A DNA stretch of 64,000 nucleotides, taken from Coriaria nepalensis (Eukaryota; Streptophyta; Magnoliopsida; Cucurbitales; Coriariaceae). Of this stretch, positions 57,534-64,000 are shown piece after piece (within the stretch, counting starts at the first letter, position 1; the number at the start of each line of letters is the position of its first letter). Location of the stretch: contig CP114488.1 of assembly GCA_027186245.1 (NCBI GenBank), positions 5,127,501-5,191,500 on the forward strand, given 5' to 3'. Below the pieces are notes generated by a model. That model was not told the origin of the DNA. It did no database searches and saw only the letters and a list, made by a program, of their open reading frames with translations. The translations under genes and the position numbers were made by a program.

Positions 57534-60500
57534 CTGGTCATCATCAGACATAATCTAACTTTACTAAGGAAGTCAATAACTTCTTATCAATTGTTGCTTG
57601 AGTAAAAGATGACGATGGTGAAATTCTATGCCTGTGTAATTTGTGCATGAATAGAATTTCTCTTCAACTCAATGATGTGAAGGGTCACATTATTTCCAAT
57701 GGTTTTGATTCCACCTACAAGACATAGATTTGCCATGGTGAGGTACCTATCATTCTAGAAGAGGTTACAAGTCACCAGAACACAATTGGTGAGGAGAGTG
57801 ACATTTGTGACGTGGAGGATAATGATGATGTGTCGAGACTATTTGATGACCATATCATAGGATATGTTATGGATATGGATGAAGGAGGCAGTAGGCAGGG
57901 TTATACTTCGAGAATAGATTGACATTTCGACCAACTTATAGAGAATGACAACATAGATATGTTTATGGAGCGTGGAAAATTTTCAAAGGCATGATTTGTA
58001 ATGCATATGCTACACATCACAACTCTATGTAACAACACTAATAAGTCATTCAACTTCTTCTTAGGCATGTTTAAGTTTTGTCTAGCCGATGGGGAGTTTT
58101 TACCTAAGAACTTTGACCATGTTAAGAAGTATAAGAAGACATCAGGTTTTGGGTGTGACTTAATACATACTTGTTACAATGACTATTCATTATTTTTGAA
58201 GGAGAATTCTGATTTGTAGAACTATCCTATTTGTGGTGATGGAAGATATATGGTCAGAGGTGAAGGTGTTATCACTAAAATCCTAATGAAAGTGCTTCGC
58301 CGCTATCTACTTGGTCCTCGCTTGAAACGTCTTTTCATGGTTGAAGATAGTGTTAAAAGGATGACATGGCACCATGAGGAGCATCCTGTGGATGAAAGGG
58401 TGATGAGATATCCGACCGACTCTTTAGCATGGAAACTGTTTGACCAATGTCACCTTGAGTTTGCAGCCAAGCCACAGAATATCCGCCTGGGCCTATCTAG
58501 TGACATGTTCAAACAATTCAATAACATGATCAACCCACACAATATATGGCCAGTTTTTGTAAATCCTTACAACTTACCTCCCTAGATGACTATGAAAGAT
58601 CCTTATTAGATATTTCTCTACTTATTCATGGCCTGAAAGCACCCAGTAACGACACAAATGTCTACTTGAGATTACTGATTGATGAGCTGAAATAGTTGTG
58701 GGATGAAGGGGTTATCATATACGATGCTTATCGTAAGGAAAGTTTCACACTATGGACAATATTATTGTGGACAATAAAAGATTTTCCATCATATGCCAAC
58801 CTATCTGGATGGAGTACAAAGGGAAACTTGCATGTCCAGAGTTTAAATGGCCACAAGTGCTACAACATTAGGTATCATCATTGGTTGCCACCCGATCAAC
58901 CCTAGAAAAATGATGAGTCCGAGTTTCTTCTCAAACAGTAAGATCATAAAGAACCACTACGGATATTTTCTACTGTCGAGATTAAGCTCAACTTAAGGAA
59001 ATTGAAAAGGTTTATTTTGGTAAAGATCCTTCGAAAAGGAAATATTTTGGTCGTGAAGAGGACAAGAATTGGAAAAACAGTACTAGGGAACATTATTTGT
59101 TCGACATACTCTTTATGTTATGCATACTGAGAAGAATATATTTGATAGCACCCTTCATACACTAATGGGAAGCAATAAGTCAATGGCTAATGAAAACATT
59201 TAGCCTTACCTCGTTGGGTATCCGTAAGGAGTTGCATCCGACTAGGGCTGGGTATAGGGAACCCAAGTACATGTTCACAACTAAAAAGAAGTCAGCCTCT
59301 TATAAGTATGTGTCAGAGATCAAGTTCCCAGATTCATACTCTTCTAATATATCTAGATGTGTAAATGTAGTTGAGCGAAAGATCATTGAACTAAGAAGTC
59401 ATGATTGTCACATTTTCATGCAATGCATAATCCCAATTGCTCCCCATGACTTTCTAAGAGATGTGTTTGTCCATAAAATTATACAAGAATTCTACCTTTT
59501 CTTAAAGCAGTTGTGTGCTAGACAATTAACTACATAAACCTTAGAAATTTTGTAACAAGATATTCTTATCATATTGTGTGAGTCAGAGATGATTTTCCTT
59601 CCTACCTTCTTCGATGTCATGATACACTTGGTAATTCATCTACCACGTCAATTATTAATTTGTGGACTAGTTTAATATTATTTGATGTATTTGATCGAAA
59701 GAATGCTCGAAACCTTAAATAAAACAGTGGGTAACAAGACCCGACCGGAAGGATCGATTATGGGAAAATGCCTTGATAAAGAATGGGGTAACTATACTTC
59801 TAGATACCTACAACAATTTGAAACAAGGTTTAATAAGCCCGATACGAATTTCAATCCAAGTGAATCATAAATAACTACCAAACAAAGTATATTCAGTGTC
59901 GAAATTCATCCCCAACAGTTAGTAAGCTTGGTTTCTTACTAGTAGACATCATTTAAAAACTACATCGCTGCATTTGTCAAACTATAAGGGTATCTACATC
60001 TACATCTACTACATTTGACAATTTCAATTCATTTGATGTTTGTTTTGACTATGATTGCCAATGTCTGACATACTAATTTTTGGTAGCGAGCACCATAATA
60101 TCTTGGTAGATGATGGATGTGAAGGTGAAAGACTTGTATCATAGGCATGAACAAGAATTTGAAGAATGGTTTCGCAACAAGGTAATATTGATGTTTAATA
60201 TTTCCTCCATATGGATATGTATTTTTATCGTGATTGTTTGCATTAAGGATATTGGAAACTGTCACACATTTTGTCCAACTGGATATATGAAAATATTACT
60301 ACAACAAAGAAGTTTATTTTACTATCACATGGACCAGACCAGCACATCAAAACCGATGAGGCATGCACATTTAATGGCTTATGGTGGTACACCTAATGCC
60401 ATGAGAAAAAAAAATGCCACATGTAGTGCAATGGGCTGTTTGTGGTGACAAAGAATGATGAAAGTGTTATCAAGGAATACTATAGGGCTCTTAATGAGAT

Positions 60501-61130
60501 AATAGAGCTCAATTACATATGCAACTATAAAGTCCCTCTATTCGAGTGTTCATGATCTATGAATCAACGGGAAGATCTAGGGGTCTTATATGTTGATGAA
60601 TTCGTGACAATTAATACAAGTCATACTTGGTATGCGGATGAGCCTTACATGTTGGCAAGTATGACGTTACAAGTGGCATATATTAAAGATCCTTTTAGAG
60701 GGCCTCCTTGGCATATCGCTTAATTGATAGCTAAGCGCAATGTGTTCGTTGTTTCGAACCGATATGAAATTGGTCGTGAAGTAAATGGTCAGACAGAAGT
60801 AGTGGATGCATTGCAAGAAGATCAAAACGATTCTAATGTCAATGAGACTAATAAAAATGTACCAAACTTCTTGACTTTAGCTCCAGATGACATAAAGAGT
60901 CTATTCTAGTTATGAAACTATTTGTTCACCTCAATTTTCATGGAAATGAGTAGCTATACATGTTAGCTCGCCGAAGTAGGACTGATCATGATGAAGGAGA
61001 TGAACATTATCACTTAGATTACAGATATGAATTAGAAGATAATGATGACAAAGTCCCATAATAGGTAGATTTTGTGGACAATTGTGATGAAGAAGAAGAG
61101 GATGATTGTTAAGAAGACAATGATGATGCT
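57534..61130 (+). pseudogene. CACTA (En/Spm) TNP2-type transposase relic
   Basis: The plus strand carries a nearly full-length but dead TNP2 transposase. In order: a transposase-associated N-terminal domain (DDGEILCLCNLCMNR, VKGHIISNGFD, 57610-57720); the core from 58000 (NKSFNFFLGMFKF, FLPKNFDHVKKYKK, DYSLFLKENSDL, YPICGDGRY, LRRYLLGPRLKRLF, RMTWHHEEHPVDERVMRYP, SLAWKLFDQCHLEFA, IRLGLSSDMFKQFNNM, IWPVFVNPYNLPP); WDEGVIIYDAYR, LWTIKDFPSYANLSGWSTKG (58760-58825); SLGIRKELHP, IKFPDSYSSNISRCVN, RSHDCHIFMQCIIPIA (59200-59450); a DUF4218-like part (ERMLETLNKTVGNKTRPEGS, SRYLQQFETRF); then a DUF4216-like part (YKVPLFECS, YMLASMTLQVAYIKDP, 60510-60700) and an acidic tail. At least eight stops or shifts. 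Terminal inverted repeats were not located. Confidence 0.88.
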
Positions 61131-61139
61131 AATTGGTGA

Positions 61140-61620
61140 ACAAGCAAATGAGATGAACAAATTTGGTTAGAGAGACTCCTACGAACTTTAGACAATAGCC
61201 AATTAAGTTTAGCAACCCACGAGTGTAAATGATGATGGGGAGGGGGAAAGCTTTTCAACCTTGCTCCAATCTTAGTTGGAATATGGGCAATTACGAAAAA
61301 TATGATCTCTACTTTCTTCATTACGTAGGCAAGGGTGGAAAATATTATAAGAAGGTATTACCTAGAGCATGCTACGATCTCGAGTAGAAAGCCGATTAAG
61401 GATTGCTAGCCAATAAATAAATGAGTATATAGTAGTACAACCTTTAAACCAAATGTTTTTGTGGCAAGAGACCCAATAACCTTTATAATGGAAGTGCTCC
61501 GAAGCATTTACAATAGTGAAACTAGCAAGAAAATGGACCCAAGTGAAGAGATCCGACCTATCAGGAGACAAAAGTAAGAATAGGGAATTAGGTCTACAAT
61601 TTTCCTCCAAGCTATTGACC
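61140..61620 (-). pseudogene. LINE C-terminal zinc-knuckle fragment
   Basis: The minus strand encodes the end of a non-LTR retrotransposon ORF2. The frame at 61610-61362 reads DRSDLFTWVHFLASFTI, KNIWFKGCTTIYSFIYWLAI and LNRLSTRDRSM, then in a shifted frame CLRNEESRDHIFRNCPYSN. This is the zf-RVT region found after the reverse transcriptase in plant L1-type LINEs. No reverse transcriptase was found upstream (rightward), so it is a fragment; the 3' end of the LINE faces the TNP2 relic. Confidence 0.8.
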
Positions 61621-62977
61621 GGTTAGAAGAAAGATACTAAACATTTCATTGATAATATCACTAAAAAGGAGGCTTTTAGTAGTTAGTATTCTTACTATAA
61701 GATTTATCTAGTGATCAAGTTTACCATACTTTACTAAGGACCCACACACATATCATGATGCTCATCCAATACCATTGACTATGAGACCATCCATCTGGTT
61801 AAGAAGATAATATATGTGATTGTCTATCTGAATTATTGATATCATTCTTGATAATTTTAGGATTATGAACAATTCAAAATTTATAAGCTTTAAGCGACTT
61901 GCTTCTTATCTAGCATGATCTCTATCATGGATTTAAGATTCTGAACTTTATTATAGTATGCATCTAATGATCATAAATATATTAATTTCAACAGTGATTA
62001 ATAGACATGAGAAATGAACTGGCTTCATTAATTAATTAATCAATTAATAACATTATCGCTTTTTAATCTTTGCTATAAGATTATTTTACATAAATATGTT
62101 ATCAAAACCTAATTGACTTGATGGTATATTCACAACCAGTTCCAATGATCTTCACCTCTAGAGATCCTTGACATTTATTTGAGTTGAAAGATGAGGATGT
62201 CTATGTCATAGCCTTGAATGGAGCCAAAGATCTTGCCAGACATCAATGGAAGAGTCATCTCCAACTCGCCACAGAATGTTTGCCGAAGCCCAAAAATCAT
62301 ATTTGATCATGTATTCTCTTTTTTTTTTTCTTTTTCTAGTATTAAACCCCTTTTTGGGTCGTGTTTCTCAAATTGTCTTTTCTGTTTTGTTGTTTAGGGC
62401 TTCCAATGTTGTGGGTTGGGACTCATTCGGTTACTGGGTTAAATGTATGCCCCTTCTGGTCTGTGGTCATTTAGCTAGTGGGTTAGTCTGCAGTTGTGTC
62501 ATTGGGCATGTACTGATGGCCCTTCTTGTTGGGGATTCTTTCTTCTGATTCTTTTATTTGCTCTAAGTCAGAGAACCATTGTATCATGTTGAGAAACATT
62601 ATTTGATACAGTTAATTTAAATCTAAAACAATCTAGTATAAACTCACAAATATACAATTTGTTTCAATTATCTGACGAATTCACCTAGAAAAATAAATTC
62701 CAGTTTTAAACTCTACAACCCAAATGCATCTAAAACACGAGTTTTTCTGCATACAAACACATCTACGCTGCACTAACACAAATCAATTCCCACAGGAATT
62801 TGCAAGAGAAAGCTCAATAGAAATCACAGCTTCATAAAATATACCAACACAAAGAAATCGTTAAATTTACCTTTTTCCCCTTCCCCCTCCAAAACTATGA
62901 AACAAGCTACTCTTTCCTTCTTGCTCTATAAAACTTGCACAAGATAAGAAGGGTGCTAGCAAATGAAGCTCAGAACT
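61621..62977. other. Intergenic region and 3' flank of ABHD17-like gene
   Basis: No gene recognised. A plus-strand frame at 62246-62548 (100 codons) contains a hydrophobic N-terminal half, but the composition fits noncoding T-rich DNA and I know no relative. The last few hundred bases (about 62600-62977) probably hold the 3' untranslated region of the minus-strand hydrolase gene. Confidence 0.3.
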
Positions 62978-63514
62978 CTATCCAACCACCGCATCACCTT
63001 CACCACCACCACCACCACCACCACCAGTCTTGCTGCTTTCCCTTTGACTCAAACACCATCCACACCGTAAACAACCAAAAAAGCAACAGAGTCTAGGACA
63101 ACTAATGCAACAACCGAATCTCGGACACTTAAAAGAGCATTCGAACAATTCGCAACATCTTACTCTTACACATTTTGGTTTCCAACATCTAGGACATTTG
63201 GGCCGACAAGAACATTTAATACAGCCTGTGGTCCTTGGACATTCTCTGCATTTGGGCTGCCAACATTTTATTTTACAGCACCTGGTAGCGGTAGATGAAG
63301 AAGGTCTTGTTTGCAGACCGATCTTTTTTAAGCGTCTTTGGGTTGTGATGTTTTCCATTTCTTGGATGAACTTGTAAAGATGGCGGATATAATCCGGGTA
63401 TAGCTCCAAGTTGCAGTGCCCACCTCCTTTAATCCATAATGGCTCATATGGTTCACAAGCCATTTTCCACAGTCTGTTGCCGTGTAACCAGTTGACAACA
63501 TCATCTTCCGTGCC
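62978..63514 (-). CDS. ABHD17-like alpha/beta-hydrolase, last exon
   Basis: Terminal exon of a plant alpha/beta-hydrolase of the ABHD17-like group (serine hydrolases; animal members remove palmitate from proteins; plant roles are little known). A TTACAG acceptor lies at 63515-63520, and the exon opens GTEDDVVNWLHG, whose Asp is the expected catalytic acid. The catalytic His is in WIKGGGHCNLELYP. The nucleophile-Ser part lies in exons beyond the window. After IQEMEN comes a tail of about 115 residues with 23 cysteines in C-C, C-x-x-C and PKC/PRC patterns, then a run of eight glycines and a TGA at 62978. Cys-rich tails occur in some plant members and may be acylated for membrane attachment. The frame is open, 178 codons here; the gene continues to the right. 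Confidence 0.85.
   Translation of the reverse strand, partial: GTEDDVVNWLHGNRLWKMACEPYEPLWIKGGGHCNLELYPDYIRHLYKFIQEMENITTQRRLKKIGLQTRPSSSTATRCCKIKCWQPKCRECPRTTGCIKCSCRPKCPRCWKPKCVRVRCCELFECSFKCPRFGCCISCPRLCCFFGCLRCGWCLSQRESSKTGGGGGGGGEGDAVVG
62997..63029. repeat. CAC/ACC trinucleotide repeat coding polyglycine
   Basis: The plus strand carries a CACCACCACCA run (about 63000-63026). On minus it encodes the glycine run near the C-terminus of the ABHD17-like protein. Confidence 0.9.
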
Positions 63515-64000
63515 CTGTAAATTGATCATGCCCCACTTTATACATTTAGCATGTGAAAGTCGATGCATAAATCAAGAGAAATTTATTCAGACAACCATAA
63601 CAGTCCAAACAAAAACTTTGTACAATACGGGGGCTTAAACGAACAATTTAATTGGAGAAATTTAAGATTCTTATGGAGTAAATCAGGCACTCTGGAAGAG
63701 GATACCCATACGAATGTCAAAAGATTCTTAAATATTATGAGCCCAAACAAAGAATTTGTATTCTTGGTGGTCGAAAATTTAGACCAAAGTTTGTTCACAA
63801 GAAATCCTTGATTACATGGATTAAGCTCTCACCAAATGAAATTCCCCCCCCCCCCCCCCCCCCCCCAGTGGAAATGCAATCATTCAAATTGACTAAAACA
63901 TAAACCATATTACAAAATAGAGAATAATGGAACCTAAATCCCAAATTCAGTTAAACCCTAAATTTAGTTGCTTAAAATCCATGTTCTTAATCTAGTGACG
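63515..64000 (-). other. Intron of ABHD17-like gene, with C23 tract
   Basis: From the acceptor at 63515 to the window edge there is no frame resembling the preceding exon of this family, so it is taken as intron. A run of 23 C lies at 63844-63866 (G on the coding strand). Confidence 0.55.

Noticed and set aside
63105..63377. Plus-strand frame over the hydrolase exon
   Set aside because: It is a shadow of the cysteine-rich tail; TGC/TGT codons on minus read as GCA/ACA on plus.

Overview
This window is nuclear DNA of a flowering plant, most likely a eudicot. It is AT-rich, its genes have short GT-AG introns, the recognisable proteins belong to plant families (B2-type cyclin-dependent kinase, BODYGUARD-type hydrolase, a plant ABHD17-like hydrolase), and most of the sequence is layered, decayed transposable elements. 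I see no CRISPR array, operon, rRNA or tRNA gene.

Layout. 1-33.5 kb is a nest of old retrotransposons. A Tat-lineage Ty3/gypsy element (gag-protease at 0.76-1.9 kb, integrase end at 10.75 kb, antisense frame to 12.5 kb) is split by chromovirus-like gypsy pieces in both orientations with three related LTRs (1.9, 6.3 and 10.0 kb). Two copies of one Ty1/copia family lie tail to tail (12.6-16.7 kb on +, 16.7-21.9 kb on -); the + copy is split by a solo gypsy LTR. A second Tat pol copy follows (22.7-27.5 kb), then copia LTR pieces, one with a duplicated promoter unit, a chromovirus tail, and a 1-kb hAT-like insertion with matching target duplications.

33.5-52 kb is the gene island. It holds a broken cinnamoyl-CoA-reductase-like gene (34.4-36.0 kb, +), a 1.13-kb hAT-like element with a perfect 8-bp target duplication, an intact six-exon CDKB2 gene (37.7-39.7 kb, -), facing fragments of a Mutator-like element (DUF1985 on +, MURA on -; 40.4-43.8 kb), another copia LTR, and an intact four-exon BODYGUARD-like gene (47.9-51.3 kb, -).

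52-64 kb holds relics of a CACTA element (53.8-55.1 kb and a TNP2 transposase at 57.5-61.1 kb, +), an LTR-like block, the end of a LINE (61.1-61.6 kb, -), and the last exon of an ABHD17-like hydrolase with a cysteine-rich tail (63.0-63.5 kb, -), whose 5' part lies beyond the window.

The three working genes are unrelated in function: mitotic control (CDKB2), cuticle/lipid metabolism (BODYGUARD-like) and a probable lipid or thioester hydrolase. Nothing indicates a pathway cluster. I found no convincing new biological system. The most unusual signals are a reading frame conserved on the antisense strand of both Tat copies, a duplicated LTR promoter, an imperfect hairpin inside the Mutator-like relic, and tandem repeats just upstream of the BODYGUARD-like gene. 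Exon borders were derived by hand from splice signals and protein-family similarity, and family names rest on remembered motifs, not on a search.
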